Assembly: GCF_001547895.1 (NCBI RefSeq)
Contig: NZ_AP014627.1
Location: 4,963,501 to 5,027,500 of the forward strand
Direction: 5' to 3'
From: Pseudomonas sp. Os17
GTDB lineage: Bacteria > Pseudomonadota > Gammaproteobacteria > Pseudomonadales > Pseudomonadaceae
DNA: 64,000 nucleotides
The notes beneath the pieces were generated by a model. That model was given only the letters and a program-made list of their open reading frames with translations. It ran no database searches and was not told where the DNA came from. Position 1 is the first letter of the stretch; every line of letters begins with the position of its first letter. Both the position numbers and the translations under genes were made by a program. Shown here piece by piece: positions 19,983-27,893 of the stretch.

Positions 19983-21755
19983 ATGTGCGGATTAGCTGGC
20001 GAATTACGCTTTGATCATCAACCTGCCGACCTGGCAGCGGTTGAACGAATCACTCATCACCTGGCCCCCCGTGGCCCCGACGCCTGGGGCTTTCACAGCC
20101 AGGGCCCGATCGCCCTCGGCCATCGACGACTGAAAATCATGGACCTGTCGGACGGCTCGGCGCAGCCCATGATCGACAACCAACTGGGCCTGTCCCTGGC
20201 CTTCAACGGCGCGATCTACAACTTCCCCGAATTGCGCGCCGAACTGGAAGCCCGGGGCTATGCCTTCCACTCCGGCGGTGACACCGAAGTGCTGCTCAAG
20301 GGCTATCACGCCTGGGGCGCCGACCTGCTGCCCAAGCTCAACGGCATGTTCGCCTTCGCCATCTGGGAGCGCGACGCCCAGCGCCTGTTCATCGCCCGCG
20401 ACCGCCTCGGGGTCAAGCCTCTGTACCTGTCGCGCACCGGCCAGCGCCTGCGCTTCGCCTCGGCCCTGCCGGCCTTGCTCAAGGGCGGCGACATCAACCC
20501 GATTCTCGATCCGGTGGCGCTCAATCACTACCTGAACTTCCACGCCGTGGTGCCGGCGCCCCGCACCTTGCTGGCGGGCATCGAGAAACTGCCACCGGCC
20601 ACCTGGATGCGCATCGAAGCCGACGGCCGCACCGAACAGCAGACCTGGTGGTCCCTGCCCTACGGCCCCCGTGCCGACGAAACCCAGCTGACCCTGGAAG
20701 ACTGGACTGACCGGGTGCTCGAGAGCACCCGCGAGGCGGTGGCCATCCGTCAGCGGGCGGCGGTGGATGTCGGCGTGCTGCTGTCCGGCGGTGTCGATTC
20801 CAGCCTGCTGGTGGGCCTGCTGCGGGACGTCGGGGTGGACGACCTGTCGACCTTCTCCATCGGCTTCGAGGATGCCGGCGGCGAACGCGGCGACGAGTTC
20901 CAGTACTCGGACCTGATTGCCCGCCACTACGGCACCCGGCATCACCAGTTGCGCATCGACGAGGGCGAGATCATCGACCAGTTGCCGGCGGCGTTCCGCG
21001 CCATGAGCGAACCGATGGTCAGCCACGATTGCATCGCCTTCTATTTGTTGTCCCGAGAAGTGGCCAAGCACTGCAAGGTGGTGCAAAGCGGCCAGGGCGC
21101 CGACGAACTGTTCGCCGGCTACCACTGGTACCCGCAGGTAGACGGCGCCAGCGACCCGTACGCTGCCTACCGCGCGGCCTTCTTCGATCGCAGCTACGAC
21201 GACTACGCGGCCACCGTGCAGCCGCAATGGCTGACGGCACACGACGCCGCCGGCGACTTCGTCCGCGAGCATTTCGCCCAACCAGGCGCCGACGCGCCTG
21301 TGGACAAGGCCCTGCGCCTGGACAGCACGGTGATGCTGGTGGATGACCCGGTCAAACGTGTGGATAACATGACCATGGCCTGGGGCCTGGAGGCGCGCAC
21401 GCCCTTCCTCGACTACCGCCTGGTGGAGCTGTCGGCCCGGGTGCCGGCACGCTTCAAGCTGCCGGACGGTGGCAAGCAGGTGCTCAAGGAAGCGGCGCGG
21501 CGGGTGATCCCCAGCGCGGTCATCGACCGCAAGAAAGGCTACTTCCCGGTGCCGGGCCTCAAGCATTTGCAGGGCGACACCCTGAACTGGGTGCGTGAAC
21601 TGCTGCTGGACCCGAGCCAGGATCGCGGCCTGTTCAACCCGGCCATGCTCGATCGCCTGCTGACCGATCCCCAGGGCCAACTGACGCCCCTGCGCGGCTC
21701 CAAGCTGTGGCAACTGGCGGCCTTGAACCTGTGGCTCAGCGAACAAGGAATCTGA
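19983..21755 (+). CDS. N-acetylglutaminylglutamine amidotransferase (AsnB-like)
   Basis: 590 residues related to glutamine-dependent asparagine synthetase. The N-terminal Cys2 (MCGLAGE) is the glutaminase nucleophile; RGPDAWG, the synthetase PP-loop SGGVDSSL near residue 270 and a long C-terminal part follow. With the next two genes it forms the NAGGN cassette, in which this enzyme amidates the dipeptide N-acetylglutaminylglutamine to the osmoprotectant NAGGN. The ATG at 19983 follows GGTAAGGACTT. The 202-bp upstream gap should hold an osmotically responsive promoter, which I could not pinpoint. Confidence 0.92.
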   Translation: MCGLAGELRFDHQPADLAAVERITHHLAPRGPDAWGFHSQGPIALGHRRLKIMDLSDGSAQPMIDNQLGLSLAFNGAIYNFPELRAELEARGYAFHSGGDTEVLLKGYHAWGADLLPKLNGMFAFAIWERDAQRLFIARDRLGVKPLYLSRTGQRLRFASALPALLKGGDINPILDPVALNHYLNFHAVVPAPRTLLAGIEKLPPATWMRIEADGRTEQQTWWSLPYGPRADETQLTLEDWTDRVLESTREAVAIRQRAAVDVGVLLSGGVDSSLLVGLLRDVGVDDLSTFSIGFEDAGGERGDEFQYSDLIARHYGTRHHQLRIDEGEIIDQLPAAFRAMSEPMVSHDCIAFYLLSREVAKHCKVVQSGQGADELFAGYHWYPQVDGASDPYAAYRAAFFDRSYDDYAATVQPQWLTAHDAAGDFVREHFAQPGADAPVDKALRLDSTVMLVDDPVKRVDNMTMAWGLEARTPFLDYRLVELSARVPARFKLPDGGKQVLKEAARRVIPSAVIDRKKGYFPVPGLKHLQGDTLNWVRELLLDPSQDRGLFNPAMLDRLLTDPQGQLTPLRGSKLWQLAALNLWLSEQGI

Positions 21756-21758
21756 CCG

Positions 21759-23504
21759 ATGAAAGCCAATGCCACGGCTTACAGCCAACGCCTGCTGCGC
21801 GGCCAGGCGCCCTCCTATGAACGTCTGCAAGCGCGCTTTGCCGAAGACGGCAGCGAACCCGGCAACGCCCCCATTGCCCTGCACTGCGGCTGGGGCCGAC
21901 TGCTGATCGGCCACACCTTTCCCGATCCCGGCAGCCTCGCCGCGGAACTGCTCAACGAGCAGCCCGGTGAACGCGACATTGCTCTGTATGTAGCCGCGCC
22001 GCAGCAGGTGCTGGGCCTGGAACCGACGCAGCTGTTCCTCGACCCTTCCGACACCCTGCGCCTGTGGTTCAGCGACTACCGCCAGGCCACCCGGGTGTTT
22101 CGCGGCTTCCGCATCCGTCGCGCGCAAAGCGAGTCCGACTGGCAGGCCATCAACCGCCTGTACCAGGCACGGGGCATGCTGCCCATCGACCCGCAACGGC
22201 TGACCCCGCGCCATCAGGGCGGTCCGGTGTACTGGCTGGCCGAAGACCAGGACAGCGGCGCGGTGATCGGCAGCGTCATGGGCCTTGATCATCACAAGGC
22301 CTTCCAGGACCCGGAGCACGGCAGCAGCCTCTGGTGCCTGGCGGTGGACCCCGATTGCAGCCGCCCGGGCGTGGGCGAAGTGCTGGTGCGGCATCTGATC
22401 GAACACTTCATGAGCCGCGGCCTGAGCTATCTGGACCTGTCGGTGCTGCACGACAACCGCCAGGCCAAGAGCCTCTACGCCAAGCTGGGCTTTCGCACCC
22501 TGTCGACCTTTGCCATCAAGCGCAAGAACGGCATCAACCAGCCGCTGTTCCTCGGCCCCGGGCCCCAGGCGGACTTCAACCCCTATGCACGGATCATCGT
22601 CGAGGAGGCCCATCGCCGTGGCATCGATGTCCAGGTGGATGACGCCGACGCCGGGCTGTTCACCCTCAGCCACGGCGGTCGCCGGGTGCGCTGCCGGGAA
22701 TCCCTGAGCGACCTGACCAGTGCCATCAGCATGAGCCTGTGCCAGGACAAGAGCCTGACCCACAAGGTGCTCAAAGAGGCCGGCCTGAAGCTGCCCGCCC
22801 AGCAACGGGCGGGCAGCGCCGACGACAACCTGGAGTTTCTCGACGAGCACCAGCGAGTGGTGGTCAAGCCGTTGGACGGAGAACAGGGCCAGGGCGTGGC
22901 CGTGGACCTGCGCACGATCGAAGAGGTGCAGCAGGCCGTCGACCACGCCCGCCGCTTTGACAACCGAGTGTTACTGGAAAGCTTCCACGAAGGCCTGGAC
23001 CTGCGCATCCTGGTGATCGGCTTTGAAGTGGTGGCCGCGGCCATTCGCCGTCCCGCCGAGATCATCGGCGACGGCCAGCACTCCATTGGCGCGTTGATCG
23101 AGGCCCGCAGCCGCCGACGCCAGGCAGCCACCGGCGGCGAAAGCAAGATCCCCCTGGACCAGGAAACCCAGCGCACCCTGCATGCCGCCGGTTACGACTA
23201 CAACAGCGTGCTGCCGGCCGGGGAGCGGCTGTTCGTCCGACGCACCGCCAACCTGCACACCGGCGGCACCCTGGAAGACGTCACCAGCCTCCTCCATCCG
23301 GCCCTGGCCGACGCCGCCATCCGCGCGGCCCGGGCCCTGGACATTCCGGTGGTCGGCCTGGATCTGCTGGTGCCCGCGGCGGACCAGCCGGACCATGTGT
23401 TCATCGAGGCCAACGAGCGCGCCGGGCTGGCCAACCACGACCCGCAACCCACTGCCGAGCGTTTTATCGACCTGCTGTTTCCCCACAGCCAACCTGCGCC
23501 TTGA
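21759..23504 (+). CDS. ngg: N-acetylglutaminylglutamine synthetase (GNAT plus ATP-grasp)
   Basis: 581 residues with two parts. The N-terminal half has a GNAT acetyltransferase domain (about 110-260; VDPDCSRPGVGEVLVRHL, and NRQAKSLYAKLGF at its end). The C-terminal half is ATP-grasp (about 280-575; VVKPLDGEQGQGVAV and the metal-site end VFIEANERAGLANHD). This fits acetylation of glutamine followed by ATP-driven ligation of a second glutamine. It starts 3 bp after the amidotransferase stop, so the genes are coupled. Confidence 0.92.
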   Translation: MKANATAYSQRLLRGQAPSYERLQARFAEDGSEPGNAPIALHCGWGRLLIGHTFPDPGSLAAELLNEQPGERDIALYVAAPQQVLGLEPTQLFLDPSDTLRLWFSDYRQATRVFRGFRIRRAQSESDWQAINRLYQARGMLPIDPQRLTPRHQGGPVYWLAEDQDSGAVIGSVMGLDHHKAFQDPEHGSSLWCLAVDPDCSRPGVGEVLVRHLIEHFMSRGLSYLDLSVLHDNRQAKSLYAKLGFRTLSTFAIKRKNGINQPLFLGPGPQADFNPYARIIVEEAHRRGIDVQVDDADAGLFTLSHGGRRVRCRESLSDLTSAISMSLCQDKSLTHKVLKEAGLKLPAQQRAGSADDNLEFLDEHQRVVVKPLDGEQGQGVAVDLRTIEEVQQAVDHARRFDNRVLLESFHEGLDLRILVIGFEVVAAAIRRPAEIIGDGQHSIGALIEARSRRRQAATGGESKIPLDQETQRTLHAAGYDYNSVLPAGERLFVRRTANLHTGGTLEDVTSLLHPALADAAIRAARALDIPVVGLDLLVPAADQPDHVFIEANERAGLANHDPQPTAERFIDLLFPHSQPAP

Positions 23505-23507
23505 TCC

Positions 23508-23561
23508 TTCGCCGGCAAGCCGGCTCCTACCCTCATTCGTAGGAGCTGGCTTGCCAGCGAA
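23508..23561. repeat. REP/BIME palindrome
   Basis: Arms TTCGCCGGCAAGCCGGC and its inverse GCTGGCTTGCCAGCGAA, joined through CTCCTAC/GTAGGAG around a short loop, form an almost perfect hairpin typical of Pseudomonas REP pairs. It lies between ngg and the peptidase gene inside the NAGGN cassette and could set transcript stability there. Confidence 0.85.
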
Positions 23562-23626
23562 AGCCCTCTTCAGGCCTCTCACTGCCTCATCGAAACCATC
23601 GATGGCCTTTTTCATCCGGAGTTTCC

Positions 23627-24811
23627 ATGACCCGTCAGATCCCCCAGCCCGATCTCGCTTACCTGCAGAAAGTCCTTCTGGAAATGCTCGCCATTCCCAG
23701 CCCCACCGGCTTTACCGACACCATCGTGCGTTACGTTGCCGAACGCCTGGAAGAACTGGGCATTCCCTTCGAGCTGACCCGGCGCGGCACCATCCGCGCC
23801 ACCCTCAAGGGCCAGAAGAACAGCCCGGACCGGGCGGTGTCCGCGCACCTGGACACCATCGGTGCCAGCGTTCGCGCGGTGAAAGACAACGGCCGCCTGA
23901 CCCTGGCCCCGGTGGGTTGCTGGTCCAGCCGCTTTGCCGAGGGCAGCCGGGTCAGCCTGTTCACCGACAACGGCGTATTGCGCGGCAGCGTGCTGCCGTT
24001 GATGGCCTCCGGCCACGCCTTCAACACGGCGGTGGATGAGCTGCCCATCAGTTGGGACCATATCGAACTGCGCCTGGACGCCTACTGCACCACCCGCGCC
24101 GATTGCGAATCCTTAGGTATAGGCGTGGGCGACTTTGTCGCCTTCGACCCGCTGCCGGAGTTCACCGAAAGCGGCCACATCAGCGCCCGGCACCTGGATG
24201 ACAAGGCCGGCGTCGCCGCCCTGCTGGCGGCGCTCAAGGCCATCGTCGACAGCGGTGAGTCGCTGATGATCGATTGCCACCCGCTGTTCACCATCACCGA
24301 GGAAACCGGCAGCGGCGCGGCGGCGGCCCTGCCCTGGGACGTCAGTGAATTCGTCGGCATCGACATCGCCCCGGTCGCCCCGGGCCAGCACTCCAGCGAA
24401 CACGCGGTGAGCGTGGCCATGCAGGACTCCGGCGGCCCTTACGACTATCACCTGTCCCGGCACCTGCTGCGTCTGGCCGCCGAGCACGAACTGCCGGTGC
24501 GCCGCGACCTGTTCCGTTACTACTTCAGCGACGCCCACTCGGCCGTGACCGCCGGCCATGACATTCGCACGGCGCTGCTGGCCTTCGGTTGCGACGCCAC
24601 CCACGGCTACGAACGCACCCACATCGACAGCCTGGCGGCGCTCAGCCGCTTGCTCAGCGCCTACATTCTCAGCCCGCCGGTGTTTGCCAGCGATGCACAA
24701 CCGGCCCAGGGTTCCCTGGACCGCTTCAGTCATCAGCTGGAACACGACACCCAGATGGAAAGCGACACTCGGGTGCCCTCGGTAGACAGCCTGGTGGGCA
24801 ACAGGTCCTGA
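23627..24811 (+). CDS. NAGGN-system M42-family peptidase
   Basis: 394 residues of an M42/M20-like metallopeptidase. Possible metal ligands are His in VSAHLDTIG, Asp in RHLDDKAGV, the Glu pair in ITEETGSG, Asp in IDIAPV, and His near the end (CDATHGYERTHID). Proteins of this type are specifically found next to the two NAGGN biosynthetic genes and are thought to degrade or trim the osmoprotectant. The gene lies 122 bp downstream of ngg, with a REP element between. Its exact reaction is not established by sequence. Confidence 0.88.
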   Translation: MTRQIPQPDLAYLQKVLLEMLAIPSPTGFTDTIVRYVAERLEELGIPFELTRRGTIRATLKGQKNSPDRAVSAHLDTIGASVRAVKDNGRLTLAPVGCWSSRFAEGSRVSLFTDNGVLRGSVLPLMASGHAFNTAVDELPISWDHIELRLDAYCTTRADCESLGIGVGDFVAFDPLPEFTESGHISARHLDDKAGVAALLAALKAIVDSGESLMIDCHPLFTITEETGSGAAAALPWDVSEFVGIDIAPVAPGQHSSEHAVSVAMQDSGGPYDYHLSRHLLRLAAEHELPVRRDLFRYYFSDAHSAVTAGHDIRTALLAFGCDATHGYERTHIDSLAALSRLLSAYILSPPVFASDAQPAQGSLDRFSHQLEHDTQMESDTRVPSVDSLVGNRS

Positions 24812-24896
24812 ACCGCGACCCGGGGTTTGTGCGCGCTACAACTGGCGGCACGGCCCCGGGCGCAGTAGCATCCGGGATTGTTTTTCGGAGGCCCCC

Positions 24897-25124
24897 ATGC
24901 TGATTCCCCACGACCAACTTGAAGTCGACACCCTGACCCGTCTGATCGAAGACTTCGTCACCCGCGAGGGCACCGACAACGGCGATGAGACGCCTCTGGA
25001 AACCCGTGTGCTGCGGGTTCGTCAGGCCCTGAGCAAGGGCCAGGCAGTGATCGTTTTCGATCCGGACAGCGAACAGTGCCAGTTGATGCTCAAGCACGAC
25101 GTGCCCAAGGAGCTGTTCGACTGA
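24897..25124 (+). CDS. YheU family protein
   Basis: 75 residues beginning MLIPHDQLEVDTLTRLIEDF and continuing REGTDNGDETPLE, which is the YheU (UPF0270) pattern. Function is unknown. GGAGGCCCCC precedes the ATG. It follows the NAGGN peptidase by 85 bp and may be read from the same transcript. Confidence 0.9.
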   Translation: MLIPHDQLEVDTLTRLIEDFVTREGTDNGDETPLETRVLRVRQALSKGQAVIVFDPDSEQCQLMLKHDVPKELFD

Positions 25125-25159
25125 TGCCTGGACCGGCCCAAACCTTTGGGCCGGGATGC

Positions 25160-25492
25160 TCAACCGTTGGAAAAGCGCGGGCCGAACAGAATCACACTGG
25201 CCCCGATCACACACAGTGCCAGCCCCAACCAGTCCGAGCCCAGGGGCCGCACCCGCTCCACCACCGCCAGCCAGCCAATGGACGCAACGATGTAGATGCC
25301 ACCGTAGGCGGCATAGGCGCGTCCGGCGTAACTGGCTTCGACTTTGGTCAGCAACAGGGCGAACAGGGTCAGGCTGATCAGGGCGGGAATCACCCACAAG
25401 GCGCTCTTGCCCTGGCGCAGCCACATCCAGAAGGCATAGCAGCCGGCGATTTCAAACAGCGCGGCGAGGAAGAACCACAGGTAATTGAGCAT
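25160..25492 (-). CDS. YnfA family small membrane protein
   Basis: 110 residues with four membrane helices. The N-terminus [18 protein letters not shown] and the central [15 protein letters not shown] are the YnfA (UPF0060) signature, a relative of small multidrug resistance proteins in the inner membrane. Transport activity is not shown for this family member. It is convergent with yheU. Confidence 0.92.
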   Translation of the reverse strand: MLNYLWFFLAALFEIAGCYAFWMWLRQGKSALWVIPALISLTLFALLLTKVEASYAGRAYAAYGGIYIVASIGWLAVVERVRPLGSDWLGLALCVIGASVILFGPRFSNG

Positions 25493-25556
25493 GCAAGGTC
25501 TCGTCAGGATTGCCAGGTGCCGGCAACCCTAACGAGGCCAAGGGGGTGGAGCAAGC

Positions 25557-26372
25557 TCAGTGGGCCCCTTGTTTGGCCTTGGCGCGCATCTTGTCGGCCA
25601 TCAGGGTCATTTCGTCGTACAGCGCCTGAGGGTTTTTCTGCTTCAGGGCCCAGGCCATGCGCCCCTGCTCGTGGGGGAGGATCATGAACTGGCCGGCGTT
25701 GACCTGGGTGTGGATGTAATCGGCAATCTGGGCGGCGGTAATCGGCGAGCTTTCCAGCAATTTGCCCACCTGGGCCTTCATGGCCGGGGTCGGACCACGG
25801 AAGGAATCCAGCAGGTTGGTCTGGAAGAACGACGGGCAGACCACGTGCACGCCGATTTCCTGCTGCGCCAGCTCGACCAGCAGGCTCTCGGACAGCGCCA
25901 CCACTCCGGCCTTGGCCACGTTGTAGTTGCTCATGGCCGGGCCCTGCATCAAGGCGGCCATGGAGGCGATATTGATGATCTTGCCCTTGCTCTGTTCCAG
26001 CAGCGGCAGAAAGGCCTTGCAGCCCTTGACCACGCCCATCAGGTTGATCGCGATCTGCCAGTCCCAATCCTCCAGGGACAGCTCGCCGAAGAACCCGCCC
26101 GAAGCCACGCCAGCATTGTTGACGATGATGTCGATGCCGCCGAACTTCACTTCGCAAGCCTGGGCAAACGCCGTCAACTGGCTGTAGTCACGCACATCGC
26201 AACGCTGCACGAAACCGTCGCCACCGGCGGCGCGTACCTGCTTCAGGGTTTCCTGCAGGCCCGCTTCGCTGACATCGGACAAGGCCAGCCGCCAGCCATC
26301 GCGGGCCCAGCGCAAAGCGATTTCGCGACCCAGGCCGGAGCCCGCGCCAGTGATCATCATGCGATTGTGCAT
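25557..26372 (-). CDS. Short-chain dehydrogenase/reductase
   Basis: 271-residue classical SDR with TGAGSGLG near residue 8, NNAG near residue 88, and catalytic SMAA... YNVAKAG where Tyr-x-x-x-Lys is intact. The start at 26372 gives MHNRMMITGAGSG; the upstream open frame of 55 codons is not family-like. Resembles the acyl/ketoreductase-like SDRs of pseudomonads, but no substrate can be assigned. It stands alone, divergent from the DUF3309 gene. Confidence 0.88.
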   Translation of the reverse strand: MHNRMMITGAGSGLGREIALRWARDGWRLALSDVSEAGLQETLKQVRAAGGDGFVQRCDVRDYSQLTAFAQACEVKFGGIDIIVNNAGVASGGFFGELSLEDWDWQIAINLMGVVKGCKAFLPLLEQSKGKIINIASMAALMQGPAMSNYNVAKAGVVALSESLLVELAQQEIGVHVVCPSFFQTNLLDSFRGPTPAMKAQVGKLLESSPITAAQIADYIHTQVNAGQFMILPHEQGRMAWALKQKNPQALYDEMTLMADKMRAKAKQGAH

Positions 26373-26668
26373 AAGAGTTGCCTTGTGGTTCCGGGGAAGA
26401 TGGGCCGCAGTGTAGCGAAGGCCCCTGCGCCACCCACGCACCATCAGGCTGCTGAATGCCCCGGGCAAACCGCTGGCCGGGTGCACGCTGCCGCGCGATC
26501 GATGACAGACGCAAAGGAAATAACCCGGGCAGCGCAATGCATTAAAAAATTTGGAATTATCTCGATAGGCGCAGAGTCGGATTTATTAAGCGCTTGGCTT
26601 TATTCATAAAGCCAAGTTGTCCTTGAACAACTGCGTTGTTCAACTCTATTCAATTCAAGGAAACCACC
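26373..26668. other. Divergent promoter region with two tandem palindromes
   Basis: Between the SDR and the DUF3309 gene the sequence changes to A+T-rich after about 26540. A perfect 11-bp inverted repeat starting CTTGGCTTTAT (26593-26603) with partner at 26606-26616 is followed by TTGAACAA/TTGTTCAA (26623-26643). GTTGT at 26616-26620 can alternatively pair with ACAAC at 26627-26631, so the structures compete. Both precede the ATG at 26669. Confidence 0.65.
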
Positions 26669-26821
26669 ATGGGCACCATTCTGATCGTCATTCTGATTTT
26701 GCTGCTGATTGGCGGCCTGCCTGTATTCCCTCACTCCAGAAGTTGGGGTTATGGCCCTTCGGGAATCATCGGCGTCGTGCTGGTGGTGCTCTTGGTGTTA
26801 TTGCTGCTGGGCAGGATTTGA
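26669..26821 (+). CDS. DUF3309 small membrane protein
   Basis: 50 residues: a hydrophobic helix (GTILIVILILLLIGGLP), the central PHSRSWGYGPSGIIG motif, and a second hydrophobic helix ending LLLLGRI. That is the complete DUF3309 pattern, a tiny stress-associated membrane protein family of unknown function. The ATG at 26669 follows CAAGGAAACCACC. The gene is preceded by two palindromes and followed by a strong hairpin. Confidence 0.88.
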   Translation: MGTILIVILILLLIGGLPVFPHSRSWGYGPSGIIGVVLVVLLVLLLLGRI

Positions 26822-26861
26822 ATCAGCCAGACCGCTTTAGCGTGAACTGACTACTGAAACA

Positions 26862-26889
26862 GCCAGCGTCCTGACGACAGGACGCTGGG
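26862..26889. terminator. Hairpin between convergent DUF3309 and fimbrial genes
   Basis: A 10-bp stem CCAGCGTCCT / AGGACGCTGG with a six-base loop lies between the two stops. No clear T-run follows on either strand, so termination is probable but not certain. Confidence 0.55.
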
Positions 26890-26920
26890 CAGGGTTCACA
26901 GACGAGTGAAGAACCCCCGT

Positions 26921-27886
26921 TCATTCATACATGAACGTCACCGTGGCGTTGGCCAGGACATCGCCTGCCGTTACTTCCGGACCGTACTGAATGTAAAAGG
27001 CAGTCAGCGGGATACTGAGTCTTTCGTCATCGACAGTAGTTTGCGAAGTCTTGAACTCAGTGCGGGTGCCAAACATTTGCTGGGTCTGGCTGCTGGCATC
27101 ACCTTGAACCAGGATCAGGCCCACGCCCTTGGCCATGCCTTTCCCCACGCTGTTTTTTAAAATATGCAGGTCGGTATTGAGCCCGGTGATGTAATAGGCA
27201 ACCTTGACGCCTTTGTCACACTTAAGATCGATCGCAAACGACTTGGGGCCGATCGGAGTGGCATCCGGCTTGAACTTGCCCAGTGGAACAGTGGGCATGG
27301 TGACCGTTTGCACCGGACGGGCGACAGTACAACCCCTGCTCTGAGCGGTGTAGGACACGTTATTGAACGAAATCTTATTGCTCAATTGGTTGTGATAATA
27401 AATCTCGATCTTGTGATCGATGAACTTTCCCGAGCTGATGGTGCCGGTCTTCACCAGTTCGAACTTGAACTTATGCGGCGGTGAATAGGTGGTGGGGTTC
27501 AACCGACGCTCGAACCTGGGCCATTCCATGTAAACACCGCCCTCGTTGTACCAGTAGATCCGCATGCCAATCCCCGGCACTCCCGTCTCATAGACATGCT
27601 CAAAGGCGGTCTTGGTGGCGCCCCCGACAAAGCCGTAGTCAAACCAGAGCCCGTTGCCACTACAGGTCATGGTGGTGTTGCCCTGATCTATCTCCTTGAC
27701 CAGGATAGTGCTGCCCACCGGAATATCGCGCGGAGGCTTGAGCATGGCGAAATCGGCACTGGTGAAGTGCGTCGCCAATGGCTCTCCGATGCATTTATTG
27801 GCCCAAGCGTGACCGCCATGAATGGTGGCAAGCAGTAACCAAGCCATTAAGGACCATCGATTGTTGAGCAGGACTTTGATACTCAT
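26921..27886 (-). CDS. Fimbrial tip adhesin (two-domain pilus protein)
   Basis: 321 residues. A signal peptide ends near residue 29 (HGGHAWAN). Residues about 30-175 are a unique receptor-binding-type domain; residues about 180-321 look like a pilin domain, starting at a Cys (RGCTVARPVQTVTMP) and ending with the alternating C-terminal strand ANATVTFMYE used for donor-strand exchange. That two-domain layout is that of FimH-like tip adhesins. It begins 7 bp after the usher stop with GGTAAGGG as ribosome site, so it is the last gene of the fimbrial operon. The ligand is unknown. Confidence 0.85.
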   Translation of the reverse strand: MSIKVLLNNRWSLMAWLLLATIHGGHAWANKCIGEPLATHFTSADFAMLKPPRDIPVGSTILVKEIDQGNTTMTCSGNGLWFDYGFVGGATKTAFEHVYETGVPGIGMRIYWYNEGGVYMEWPRFERRLNPTTYSPPHKFKFELVKTGTISSGKFIDHKIEIYYHNQLSNKISFNNVSYTAQSRGCTVARPVQTVTMPTVPLGKFKPDATPIGPKSFAIDLKCDKGVKVAYYITGLNTDLHILKNSVGKGMAKGVGLILVQGDASSQTQQMFGTRTEFKTSQTTVDDERLSIPLTAFYIQYGPEVTAGDVLANATVTFMYE

Positions 27887-27893
27887 CCCTTAC

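Noticed and set aside
20004..22946. A 980-codon open frame on the minus strand across the two NAGGN biosynthetic genes
   Set aside because: It lies antisense to two clear, well-conserved genes and its composition (Gln/His/Val/Gly-rich) is that of a GC-rich shadow frame; no motif is seen.
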